From positions 1 through 64,000 of the forward strand of contig JBFWZQ010000006.1 of assembly GCA_050185195.1 (NCBI GenBank): 64,000 nt of DNA, read 5' to 3'. A model generated the notes under the pieces. It did no database searches. It had not been told where the DNA came from and saw only the letters and a list, made by a program, of their open reading frames with translations. Shown one piece after another: positions 1-8,253 of the stretch (the first letter of the stretch is position 1; each line of letters begins with the position of its first letter). The stretch is from CADEFQ01 sp050185195. Lineage in GTDB: Bacteria; Pseudomonadota; Gammaproteobacteria; Steroidobacterales; Steroidobacteraceae. The position numbers were made by a program, and so were the translations under genes.

Positions 1-371
1 TCCTCGGGGGTCGCGCGCATCGCCTGCGGCGTGTGTGCCCTCGGCGCTCCCCACGCTCGCCCGCGGTTGCATCCGCGCGCCGCTTGCCCGCGGCCGGCCG
101 CTCACCTGAGGCAGGTGCGTGCGAGGGGCAGCTGGCTGCACACAACCGGCGCTGGGCCGGAACGGGAGCGGGGCCTGCGGTGACCAGCGTGGAGGGCGCC
201 GAGGAGCGGCGAGCTGCGCCCGGCGTCCGCCGTTCCATCAGCTTCTGGTGACCCCATGCGCCGGGCGCCGCCGCGACGAGGGCACCGCCGCAGGCGGCGC
301 TCGACCCGTGAGGAACCGCAGGCCCCGCTCCCGGTCCGGCCCACCGCCTCTTGCCCGCCGCCCGCTGCGCG
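1..371. other. Left-edge stretch without a supported gene
   Basis: This GC-rich stretch lies downstream of the zapE stop. Reading frames here are short, arginine- and proline-rich and resemble no protein family, so I call none of them a gene. The only structure seen is a long inverted repeat, listed separately. It may be the spacer between zapE and a gene outside the window. Confidence 0.5.
154..342. repeat. 28-bp inverted repeat, arms 133 nt apart
   Basis: The arm at 154-181 and the arm at 315-342 are reverse complements over 28 nt with a single mismatch. Weaker similarity continues inward from both arms. The intervening 133 nt is not a recognisable gene. The arrangement could be a pair of oppositely oriented intergenic repeat elements or the stem of a large cruciform or RNA hairpin downstream of zapE. 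No T-run follows, so it is not a classical terminator. Confidence 0.6.
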
Positions 372-1463
372 TCACCCGTGCGTGCGGGCGAGGTACTGCC
401 CGGTCTGCATCTCGGCGAGTCGGCTCGAGGTGCGCTGGAACTCGAACGCGAGTCGCGTTCCACGATAGAGCCGCTCCGGCGGCGCCGCGGCGCTCACGGC
501 GAGGTCGACGCCGCGGTCGTAGAGTTCGTCGATCAGGGCGATGAAGCGGCGGGCCGCATTGTCACGGGTTTCATCGAGCACGGGCACGTTGGACAGCAGC
601 ACGGCGGGATAGGCGCCCGCGATCTCGATGTAGTCGTCCTGGCTGCGCGGCCCCTCACACAGCGCCATGAAATCGAACCACACCGCATTGTCGCTTGCGC
701 GCAGCACCGGGATTTCCCGGCCGGAGACTTCGATGTGCCCGCCGGCCGTGCCCGGGCCGTCGGCGAAGAATTCGAAGAGGCGTGTCATCGCGGCCGGTGC
801 ATCGGGCGACCGCGAGTCGATGTAGAGCGATGCCTTGGCGAGTTCGCGCAGGCGATAATCGACGCCGGCGTCGACCGCGATCACTTCGGTGTGTTTCTCG
901 AGCATGGCGATCGCGGGCAGGAAGCGCTTTCGCTGCAGCCCATCGCGGTACAGGCCCTTGGGCGGCACGTTCGACGTGAAGACCAGCGTGACGCCGCGGT
1001 CGAGCAGGGCCGAAAACAGGCGCGCGAGGATCATCGCGTCGGCGATGTCATTGACGTGCAGTTCGTCGAGGCACAGCACCCGCAGGCCGTCCGCGAACCG
1101 GTCGGCGACGACCGTGAGCGGGGATTCGGTGTGGGCGAGCGTTTTCAGCTGCGCGTGCACGTCGTGCATGAAACGGTGGAAATGCCGGCGACGCTTGCCT
1201 TCGAAGGGCAGGCTCGCGTGGAACGCGTCCATCAGCAGCGTCTTGCCCCGACCCACGCCGCCCCACAGGTAGACGCCACGCTCGGTGGCGGCGCGCGGCG
1301 GGCGCAGCAGGCGGCGCACGCGCGCCAGCGGCTTGCGATCCGCGCGCTCCGCCGCGACCAGGCGCAACCGCAGGTCTTCGAGTCGCGCGATGGCGGCGAG
1401 TTGCGCGGCGTCCGGCACGTAGCCGCGCCGCTCGAGCTCGCGCGCGAGGAGCGGGGTGGGCAT
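372..1463 (-). CDS. zapE: Cell division protein ZapE (AFG1-like ATPase)
   Basis: The product is a 363-residue P-loop ATPase of the ZapE/AFG1 family. In E. coli, ZapE associates with the FtsZ ring and is needed under low-oxygen or heat stress. The Walker A motif GGVGRGKT is at residues 68-75, and a Walker B-type LCLDELHV follows about 80 residues later. The family block FTSNVPPKGLYRDGLQRKRF is also present. The ATG at 1463 is chosen because family homology begins there and it lies 2 nt from the stop of the upstream acetoacetyl-CoA synthetase gene, which suggests translational coupling. It is the last gene of the catabolic operon, an unusual place for zapE. Confidence 0.93.
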   Translation of the reverse strand: MPTPLLARELERRGYVPDAAQLAAIARLEDLRLRLVAAERADRKPLARVRRLLRPPRAATERGVYLWGGVGRGKTLLMDAFHASLPFEGKRRRHFHRFMHDVHAQLKTLAHTESPLTVVADRFADGLRVLCLDELHVNDIADAMILARLFSALLDRGVTLVFTSNVPPKGLYRDGLQRKRFLPAIAMLEKHTEVIAVDAGVDYRLRELAKASLYIDSRSPDAPAAMTRLFEFFADGPGTAGGHIEVSGREIPVLRASDNAVWFDFMALCEGPRSQDDYIEIAGAYPAVLLSNVPVLDETRDNAARRFIALIDELYDRGVDLAVSAAAPPERLYRGTRLAFEFQRTSSRLAEMQTGQYLARTHG

Positions 1464-1465
1464 CG

Positions 1466-3412
1466 TCAATCCGCGAGTTCGGGCAGGTTCCGGAAGAAAT
1501 CGAGCGCCGCGGGGTTCGCCAGGGCGTCGCGGTTCGACACCGGCTTGCCGTGCACGACGTCGCGTACCGCCAGCTCCACCAGCTTGCCGCTGAGCGTGCG
1601 CGGCAGGTCGGGCACGGCGACGATCTTCGCCGGCACGTGCCGGGGCGTCGTGTTGCGGCGGATCGTGTCGCGGATGCGCGCGCGCAGCGCGTCGTCGAGC
1701 GAGACGGCCTCGCGCAGGCGGACGAACAGCACCACGCGCACGTCGCCTTCCCATTGCTGGCCGATCGCAAGCGACTCGAGCACCTCGGGCAACTGTTCGA
1801 CCTGGCGATAGATTTCGGCCGTGCCGATGCGCACGCCGCCGGGATTGAGCACCGCATCCGAGCGGCCGAAGATGACGAAGCCGCCGTGTTCCGTCTCGAG
1901 CGCGTCGTCGCCGTGATGCCAGGTGTTCGCGAAGCGCGCGAAGTAGGCGGCGCGGTAGCGCGCGCCATCCGGGTCGTTCCAGAAGCCGACCGGCATCGAA
2001 GGGAACGGCGCGGCGCACACCAGTTCGCCCCGGGCGCCGATCACCCTGTGGCCTGCGTCATCGAACACTTCCGTTCGCATGCCGAGGCCACGGCACTGGA
2101 TCTCGCCCTTGCGCACCGGCAGCACGGGGCTGCCGAGGCAGAAGCACGAGACGATGTCGGTGCCGCCCGAGATCGAGGAGAGCTGCAGGTCCGCCTTCAC
2201 GGCGCGATACACGTAGTCGTAGGTTTCGGGCAGCAGCGGCGAGCCCGTCGAGAGCACGGCGCGCAGTGCCGTGAGATCGACTTCCTTCGCCGGCTCGAAG
2301 CCCGCCTTGTCGAGTGCGGCCAGGTACTTGGCGCTCACGCCGAAGAGCGCGACCCGCTCGTTAGCCGCGAGGTCCCACAAGATGCGCGGCCCCGGATGGA
2401 AGGGCGAACCGTCGTACAGCACGAGCGTCGCGCCGCTCGCGAGGCCGCTCACGAGCCAGTTCCACATCATCCAGCCGCAGGTCGTGAAATAGAAGAGCCG
2501 GTCGCCTTCGCGCAGGTCGGCGTGCAGCAGGTGCTCTTTCTGGTGCTGCAGCAGCGTGCCGCCCGCGCCGTGCACGATGCACTTCGGCTTGCCGGTCGTG
2601 CCCGACGAATACAGGATGAACAGCGGGTGATCGAAGGGCAGGCGCTCGAAGCGCAGTGACGCGCCCGCGCGCCCGAAGTCGGCGTAGTGGACCGCATTCG
2701 GCAGGGTCCCGAGGCCGGGCCTTGCATTCACGTACGGCACCACGACGACGGCTGCCAGGCCGGGCAGTTGCGGGGCCACCTGCGCCATCGGCGCCAGTGA
2801 ATCGAGCGTCTTGCCCGCGTAGCAATAACCGTCGGCCGTGAACAGCACCTTCGGCGCGATCTGCCCGAAGCGGTCGAGCACGCCGTTCACGCCGAAGTCG
2901 GGCGAGCACGACGACCACACGGCGCCGAGGCTCGTGGTCGCGAGCATCGCGACGATGGCTTCGGGCAGATTCGGCAGGAAGCCCGCGACGCGATCGCCCA
3001 CCCCGACCCCGCAGGATCGCAGGCCCTCGGCAACGCGCGCGACCTCTTCGCGCAGATCCCGTCGCGAGACTTCGCGGCGCGTGCCGCGCTCGTTGATGAA
3101 AACCAGCGCCGCCTGGTCGCCGCCGTGGCGCAGCAGGTTCTCGGCGTAGTTGAGTCGTGCGGCGGGAAACCAGCGCGCGCCGGGCATTTGCCCGCCATCG
3201 ACCAGTGCGGGCCCGTCGCCCCAATCGGCGCGGGTATCGCTGAAGCGGGCGAGTTCCACCCAGAAATCGGCCGGTGCCGCGAGCGACCACGCCTCGAGGG
3301 CGGCGTAGTCGGCAAGCGCGAGCTGCCGGCGCGCATTGACGCACGACCTGAAGCGCGTGACGACTGCCTTGTCGATCCTGTCGGAGGAGGGCGCCCAGAT
3401 CGGTGTGGTCAT
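1466..3412 (-). CDS. aacS: Acetoacetyl-CoA synthetase
   Basis: The 648-residue product is an ANL-superfamily (AMP-forming) acyl-CoA synthetase of the acetoacetate-CoA ligase type, matching the usual length of about 650. The phosphate-binding loop is visible as YSSGTTGKPKCIVHGAGG near residue 275, and the C-terminal lid domain carries SGKLVE. It activates acetoacetate with ATP and CoA in the cytosol, feeding the thiolase encoded upstream in the same operon. That suits leucine or ketone-body use, since HMG-CoA breakdown yields free acetoacetate. The ATG at 3412 lies 5 nt from the ETF-QO stop, and the gene ends 2 nt before zapE. Confidence 0.93.
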   Translation of the reverse strand: MTTPIWAPSSDRIDKAVVTRFRSCVNARRQLALADYAALEAWSLAAPADFWVELARFSDTRADWGDGPALVDGGQMPGARWFPAARLNYAENLLRHGGDQAALVFINERGTRREVSRRDLREEVARVAEGLRSCGVGVGDRVAGFLPNLPEAIVAMLATTSLGAVWSSCSPDFGVNGVLDRFGQIAPKVLFTADGYCYAGKTLDSLAPMAQVAPQLPGLAAVVVVPYVNARPGLGTLPNAVHYADFGRAGASLRFERLPFDHPLFILYSSGTTGKPKCIVHGAGGTLLQHQKEHLLHADLREGDRLFYFTTCGWMMWNWLVSGLASGATLVLYDGSPFHPGPRILWDLAANERVALFGVSAKYLAALDKAGFEPAKEVDLTALRAVLSTGSPLLPETYDYVYRAVKADLQLSSISGGTDIVSCFCLGSPVLPVRKGEIQCRGLGMRTEVFDDAGHRVIGARGELVCAAPFPSMPVGFWNDPDGARYRAAYFARFANTWHHGDDALETEHGGFVIFGRSDAVLNPGGVRIGTAEIYRQVEQLPEVLESLAIGQQWEGDVRVVLFVRLREAVSLDDALRARIRDTIRRNTTPRHVPAKIVAVPDLPRTLSGKLVELAVRDVVHGKPVSNRDALANPAALDFFRNLPELAD

Positions 3413-3417
3413 GCGCG

Positions 3418-5001
3418 TCAGAGGGTCTGGTAGTTGGGTCCCGAGCCGCCTTCCGGCGTCGTCCAGGTGATGATGCCGTAAGGGTCCTTGATGTCGCAGG
3501 CCTTGCAATGCACGCAGTTCGCGGCATTGATCTGCAGCCGCTTGCCGCCCTGGCCGTCGTCGACCATCTCGTACACGTTGGCCGGGCAGAAGCGCGTGCA
3601 CGGATTGTCGTACTCCACGCGACAGCGCGTCGCGCAGATGTCCGTATCCGCGACCTTGAGGTGGGCGGGTTGTGCCTCGTCGTGCGTGGTGGCCGCGAAG
3701 AACACGGATGCCAGGCGGTCACGCGGCGGCAGGCTGCGTTCGACCCAGCCGCGCTCCGGCGAGGTGTAGGCGTCGATGCGCTGCAGGGCCGCGGCATTGT
3801 CGGTATTGCGCAGCGTCCACGGCGTGCGCCCGCCGCTGACGACTTCGAGCGCGGAGTTCGCGAGCCCGAACCAGAGGCCGCGCTTGAAGCCCGGCTTGAA
3901 GTTGCGCACCCTGCGCAGCTCCTGTCCGCCGGGCGACGCGCGCCACAGCGCATCGAAGCCTGCCGGTGCGCCGGTGGCCACCAGGTGCTCCGCGGCGAGC
4001 GAACCCGACCGTATCGCCTGGTGGATGCCCTTGATCTTCGGCACGTTGAGCGTGCCGCCGGCGTCGCCGATCAACAGGGCGCCGGGCATTTCGAGCTTCG
4101 GCAGCGACTGCCAGCCGCCGGCCGCGAGGGTGCGCGCGCCGGCCGCGAGGATCTCCCCGCCCTCGAGCAGCGGCTTCACCGCCGGATGGTGCTTGAACTG
4201 CTGGAAGACCTCGAACGGTTGCAGGCGCGGGTCGGCGTAGTCGAGGCCGACCACGAAACCCACGTACACGCGGTCCGCGTCGAGGTGATAGAGGAAGCTG
4301 CCGCCGTAGGTGGCGCCGTCGAGCGGCCAGCCGACACTGTGCTGGATGAGCCCGGGTTCGGTGCGGCCGGCGGGCAGTTGCCACAGCTCCTTCAGGCCGA
4401 GCCCGTAGGTCTGCGGGTTGCGGCCGGCGTCGAGCGCGTAGCGCGCGATGAGCTGTTTCGAGAGGCTGCCGCGGCAGCCCTCCGCGAGGATGGTGGTGCG
4501 CGCGCGGATCTCGGGGCCCGGTGCGTAGTTCGGGCCGGGCTCGCCGTCTTTCCCGAGCCCCATGTCGCCGATCCGCACGCCCGCGACCGCGCCGGCATCG
4601 TCGATGACGGCGTCGGCCGCGGCAAAGCCCGCGAACACGTCGACACCGAGGCCTTCCGCCTTCTGCGCGAGCCAGGGCGTGAGCAGGCCGAGCGAGACGA
4701 TGAAATTGCCGTGGTTGCGCTGCTGCGGCGGCACCGGCAGCCGCCAGGCGCGGCGGCGGGTGAAATAACGCAGTTCGTCGCGCCCCGCGGGCACGCAGAC
4801 ACCCAGCTTCGCGTCGCGCCAGTCGGGCGCCAGCGCATCGAGCGGGCCCGGCTCCATCACGGCGCCCGAGAGCGAATGGGCGCCGACCGCGGAGCCTTTC
4901 TCGAGGACGCAGACCGTGAGTTCGGGCCGCAGTTGCCTGAGGCGAATCGCGCAGGCGAGACCCGCGGGACCGGCGCCGACCACGACGACGTCGTATTCCA
5001 T
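3418..5001 (-). CDS. Electron transfer flavoprotein:ubiquinone oxidoreductase
   Basis: The protein has 527 residues and is membrane-associated. It passes electrons from ETF, reduced by acyl-CoA dehydrogenases, to ubiquinone. The N-terminus is a Rossmann FAD site (VVVGAGPAGLACAIRLRQ, residues 6-23). The C-terminus carries the 4Fe-4S cysteines in CATRCRVEYDNPCTRFCP and CVHCKACD. The ATG at 5001 directly precedes the FAD motif and gives a near-typical length of about 530-550. It sits in the acyl-CoA catabolic operon, where it would drain electrons from dehydrogenases encoded elsewhere; no acyl-CoA dehydrogenase gene or etfAB is present here. Confidence 0.94.
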   Translation of the reverse strand: MEYDVVVVGAGPAGLACAIRLRQLRPELTVCVLEKGSAVGAHSLSGAVMEPGPLDALAPDWRDAKLGVCVPAGRDELRYFTRRRAWRLPVPPQQRNHGNFIVSLGLLTPWLAQKAEGLGVDVFAGFAAADAVIDDAGAVAGVRIGDMGLGKDGEPGPNYAPGPEIRARTTILAEGCRGSLSKQLIARYALDAGRNPQTYGLGLKELWQLPAGRTEPGLIQHSVGWPLDGATYGGSFLYHLDADRVYVGFVVGLDYADPRLQPFEVFQQFKHHPAVKPLLEGGEILAAGARTLAAGGWQSLPKLEMPGALLIGDAGGTLNVPKIKGIHQAIRSGSLAAEHLVATGAPAGFDALWRASPGGQELRRVRNFKPGFKRGLWFGLANSALEVVSGGRTPWTLRNTDNAAALQRIDAYTSPERGWVERSLPPRDRLASVFFAATTHDEAQPAHLKVADTDICATRCRVEYDNPCTRFCPANVYEMVDDGQGGKRLQINAANCVHCKACDIKDPYGIITWTTPEGGSGPNYQTL

Positions 5002-5033
5002 GACGTCGCGTTCGACCGCCGGCCGCTGCGCGC

Positions 5034-5801
5034 TCACTTCGGCTGCATCCTGATCGCCCCGTCGAGGCGGATCGTCTCGCCGTTCAGCATCGGGATCTCG
5101 AAGATCGACTGCACGAGCGCCGCGTACTCTTCCGGCTTGCCGAGCCGCGCCGGGAACGGCGCCTGCCGGCCGAGGGAATCCTGTACGTCCTGCGGCATAC
5201 CGGCGACCATCGGCGTGCGGAAGATGCCGGGCGCGATCGACAGGCAACGGATGCCGAAGGCGGCGAGCTCGCGCGCGATCGGCATCGTCATGCCCATCAC
5301 CGCGGCCTTGGTGGCCGCATAGGCCGCCTGTCCGATCTGGCCTTCGAACGCCGCGACCGAAGAGGTGTGGATCAGCACGCCGCGCTCGCCGTCTTCGTTC
5401 GGCGTGTTCGCCTGCATGATGTTGGCCGCGGCCTTGTCACACAGGAAGGTGCCGATCAGGTTGATATGGATCACCTTCGTGAAGAAATCGCCCGCCATCG
5501 GCCCGTTGCGGCCGAGTACGCGGCCCGCGCCGATCACGCCGGCGCAGTTCACGAGCAGGTCGATGCCGCCCATGAAGGCCTTCGCGCTGTCCATCGCGGC
5601 GTTCACCTCGGCCTCGGAGGTCACGTCGCATTTGACGAAACGCGCGCCCGATCCGAGTTCGGCGGCCGCCGCCTGGCCGGGGCCTTCCTGCACGTCGAGC
5701 AACGTGACTTTGCCGCCCTGCGCGGCCACGTGGCGCGCGACGGCGTTGCCGAGACCCGAAGCTGCGCCCGTCACGACGGCGCGCGCGTCTTTCATCTTCA
5801 T
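5034..5801 (-). CDS. SDR-family 3-hydroxyacyl-CoA dehydrogenase, HSD10-like
   Basis: This 255-residue short-chain dehydrogenase/reductase has the cofactor motif TGAASGLG at the N-terminus, NCAG in the central sheet, and the active site Ser-Tyr-Lys as HTSSVAAFEGQIGQAAYAATK. The C-terminal part (IAPGIFRTPMV and IRLDGAIRM) is typical of type II 3-hydroxyacyl-CoA dehydrogenases (HSD17B10/FadB2), which oxidise 3-hydroxyacyl-CoA or 2-methyl-3-hydroxybutyryl-CoA with NAD. The ATG at 5801 has a GAGGAC ribosome site about 6 nt upstream; an in-frame ATG at 5795 fits worse. It lies between the hydratase and ETF-QO genes, consistent with a beta-oxidation-type step in branched-chain acyl-CoA breakdown. 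Confidence 0.88.
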   Translation of the reverse strand: MKMKDARAVVTGAASGLGNAVARHVAAQGGKVTLLDVQEGPGQAAAAELGSGARFVKCDVTSEAEVNAAMDSAKAFMGGIDLLVNCAGVIGAGRVLGRNGPMAGDFFTKVIHINLIGTFLCDKAAANIMQANTPNEDGERGVLIHTSSVAAFEGQIGQAAYAATKAAVMGMTMPIARELAAFGIRCLSIAPGIFRTPMVAGMPQDVQDSLGRQAPFPARLGKPEEYAALVQSIFEIPMLNGETIRLDGAIRMQPK

Positions 5802-5847
5802 GCCTGTCCTCTGGAATACGGAAAAAACGGGGGAGCCGGCTAGTAAA

Positions 5848-6636
5848 TCACAAGCGCTTGCGGCGCGCGAGGAATGCCGAAATACGCTCAACGGCCTCCT
5901 GCGACAGGCGCAACCGTGCGAGACGGTGGCTCGTCGCCCGCCGCAGCGCGGCGTCGCGCGGCGCGCCCGTCACCTCGCGCAGCAGCGCCTTCACCTCGCC
6001 CTGCGCGGTGAGCCCACCCTGCAGCAGGTCCGCCACGATGCGCTCGAGTGCGGCATCGAGTTGCGGCAGGTCGGCGGCCACCGCGTGCAGCAGCCCGAGC
6101 GCCTGGGCACGCACGCCATCGAAGCGTTCGCCGGTGAGCGCGAGCGCCCGCGTCGCACGCGCTCCGATCGCCGCGACGACATGGGGTGAGATCGTTGCGG
6201 GTACGAGTCCGAGCCGCACTTCGGAGAGCGCAAAGCGCGCGCCAGCGAGCCCGATGGCGATGTCGCAGCAGGCCACGAGGCCGACGCCGCCGCCGAAGGC
6301 GTCGCCGTTGACGCGCGCGACCAGCGGCTTGCCGCACGCCTCGAGCGCCGCGAGCATGTCCGCGAGCGCCAGCGCGTCGGCGTAGTTGGCATCCTCCGAC
6401 GCATCCGCCATCGCGCGCATGTGTTCGAGGTCGGCGCCGGCACAGAAGCTGTCGCCCGCGCCGGTGATGACGATGACGCGGACGTCCGCGTCGCGCCCGA
6501 GCTCGCCCGCGGCGGCCCCGAGGGCGCCGACGAGCGCGCCGTCGAAGGCGTTGTGCCGCCCGGCACGGTCGAGCGTGACCCGCGCGACGCCCCGTTCATC
6601 GATGTCGATGCGTACACCGTTGGGGCTCGCGGCCAT
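5848..6636 (-). CDS. Enoyl-CoA hydratase/isomerase (methylglutaconyl-CoA hydratase-like)
   Basis: This 262-residue crotonase-fold protein has the oxyanion-hole segments AGDSFCAGADLEHM and the later GDAFGGGVGLVACCDIA, with a glutamate in LSEVRLGLVPATISPHV in the usual catalytic area. In leucine catabolism the enzyme next to methylcrotonyl-CoA carboxylase hydrates 3-methylglutaconyl-CoA (LiuC/AUH type). That assignment rests on context: only 1 nt separates its ATG from the carboxylase stop. Another short-chain enoyl-CoA substrate cannot be excluded. The gene is followed by the HSD10-like dehydrogenase after 46 nt. Confidence 0.85.
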   Translation of the reverse strand: MAASPNGVRIDIDERGVARVTLDRAGRHNAFDGALVGALGAAAGELGRDADVRVIVITGAGDSFCAGADLEHMRAMADASEDANYADALALADMLAALEACGKPLVARVNGDAFGGGVGLVACCDIAIGLAGARFALSEVRLGLVPATISPHVVAAIGARATRALALTGERFDGVRAQALGLLHAVAADLPQLDAALERIVADLLQGGLTAQGEVKALLREVTGAPRDAALRRATSHRLARLRLSQEAVERISAFLARRKRL

Positions 6637-6637
6637 G

Positions 6638-8242
6638 CTACATCCTGAAGATGCCGTAGCGCTCGTCGCCGGGCCGCGGCCCGCGCGCGGCGAGGTGCAG
6701 CGCAAGGCCCAGCACGCGGCGGGTATCGAGCGGGTCGATGACGCCGTCGTCCCACAGGCGCGCGGTGGAATAGTAGGGATGGCCCTGCTGTTCGTAGCGG
6801 GCGCGGATGTCGTCCATGAAGGCCTGTTGTTCGGCGTCGGACCAGGCGGCGCCGCGCGCGCCCTCGCGTCGCACCGTCGCGAGGACCTGCGCGGCCTGTT
6901 CGCCCCCCATCACCGAGATGCGCGCGTTGGGCCACATCCACAGGAAGCGCGCGCCGTAGGCGCGGCCGCACATCGCATAGTTGCCCGCGCCGAAGGAGCC
7001 GCCGATGATCACGGTGAGCTTCGGCACGGTGGCGGAGGCCACCGCGGTCACCATCTTCGCGCCGTCCTTCGCGATGCCCGCCTGCTCGTATTTCGCGCCG
7101 ACCATGAAGCCGGTGATGTTCTGCAGGAACAGCAGCGGCGTGCCGCGGCGGTTCGCGAGCTGCACGAAGTGCGCGGCCTTGAGCGCCGATTCCGAGAACA
7201 GCACGCCGTTGTTCGCGACGACGGCGACGGGGCAGCCGTGGATGCGCGCGAAGCCGCACACGATCGTGGTGCCGTATTCGGGCTTGAATTCGTGGAAGTC
7301 CGAGCCGTCGACGAGCCGGCCGATGATCTCGTGCACGTCGTAGGGCTGGCGCGTGTCGCGCGGCACGATGCCGTGGATGTCGCGCGGATCGAGCGCGGGC
7401 TCGACGCTCGCGGCGAGATCGAGCCAAGCGGGGCCGCGCGGGCGCAGCGTCGCCATCACCGAGCGGGCGAGGGCGAGCGCGTGGGCGTCGTTCTCGGCGA
7501 GGTGGTCGGCGACACCCGAGCGGCGCGCGTGCACGTCGCCGCCGCCGAGCGATTCGGCGTCGATTTCCTCGCCGGTCGCCGCCTTCACGAGCGGCGGGCC
7601 GCCGAGGAAGATCGTGCCCTGCTTCTGCACGATGATCGTCTCGTCGGACATCGCCGGCACGTAGGCGCCGCCGGCCGTGCAACTGCCCATCACCACCGCG
7701 ACCTGCGCGAGGCCGAGTGCGGACATCTGCGCCTGGTTGTAGAAGATGCGCCCGAAGTGCTCGCGATCGGGGAACACGTCGTCCTGCAGCGGCAGGTAGG
7801 CGCCGCCCGAGTCGACGAGGTACACGCACGGCAGCGCGTTCTCGAGCGCGACCTGCTGCGCGCGCAGGTGCTTCTTCACGGTGATCGGGAAGTAGGTGCC
7901 GCCCTTGACCGTGGCGTCGTTCGCGATGACGAGCGCCTCGCGGCCGTGGATGCGGCCGACTCCGGCAATGAGGCCCGCCGCGGGCGCTTCGCCGTCGTAC
8001 AGCCCATGCGCCGCCAGCGGCGCGACTTCGAGGAAGGGACTGCCCGGGTCGAGCAACGTGGCCACGCGCTCGCGCGGCAGCAACTTGCCGCGCGCCGTGT
8101 GGCGCGCCCGGGCGCCCTCGCTGCCGCCGAGCTCGGCGCGCGCGAGCTCGCCGCGCAGGTCCGCCACCAGCCGCTCCATGTGGGCGCGGTTGGCACGATA
8201 GCCATCGCTCGCCGGGTCGATCGCGGTGGGAAGGCGCGCCAT
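6638..8242 (-). CDS. liuB: Methylcrotonyl-CoA carboxylase, carboxyltransferase (beta) subunit
   Basis: The 534-residue acyl-CoA carboxyltransferase has the two crotonase-like halves of the family. Blocks typical of MCC beta are readable: ANDATVKGGTYFPITVKKH, LVDSGGAYLPLQDDVFPD, the glycine-rich GSFGAGNYAMCGRAY, and the C-terminal PYYSTARLWDDGVIDP. It transfers carboxylate from biotin to 3-methylcrotonyl-CoA in leucine breakdown. The partner alpha subunit (biotin carboxylase plus biotin carrier, liuD) is not in the window, although in many bacteria it is in the same operon. The ATG at 8242 lies 11 nt after the thiolase stop. Confidence 0.93.
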   Translation of the reverse strand: MARLPTAIDPASDGYRANRAHMERLVADLRGELARAELGGSEGARARHTARGKLLPRERVATLLDPGSPFLEVAPLAAHGLYDGEAPAAGLIAGVGRIHGREALVIANDATVKGGTYFPITVKKHLRAQQVALENALPCVYLVDSGGAYLPLQDDVFPDREHFGRIFYNQAQMSALGLAQVAVVMGSCTAGGAYVPAMSDETIIVQKQGTIFLGGPPLVKAATGEEIDAESLGGGDVHARRSGVADHLAENDAHALALARSVMATLRPRGPAWLDLAASVEPALDPRDIHGIVPRDTRQPYDVHEIIGRLVDGSDFHEFKPEYGTTIVCGFARIHGCPVAVVANNGVLFSESALKAAHFVQLANRRGTPLLFLQNITGFMVGAKYEQAGIAKDGAKMVTAVASATVPKLTVIIGGSFGAGNYAMCGRAYGARFLWMWPNARISVMGGEQAAQVLATVRREGARGAAWSDAEQQAFMDDIRARYEQQGHPYYSTARLWDDGVIDPLDTRRVLGLALHLAARGPRPGDERYGIFRM

Positions 8243-8253
8243 GGCGCGGCAGC

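Noticed and set aside
33..544. Several overlapping open frames at the left edge
   Set aside because: Arg/Pro-rich translations without family resemblance; typical of random frames in very GC-rich DNA.
351..1811. Long plus-strand open frame opposite zapE and aacS
   Set aside because: Antisense shadow of two clear genes; composition (His/Arg/Gln-rich) is that of a complementary frame. The same holds for the long antisense frames at 3403-5322, 6386-8497, 8344-9783, 10126-12933 and 29235-31604.
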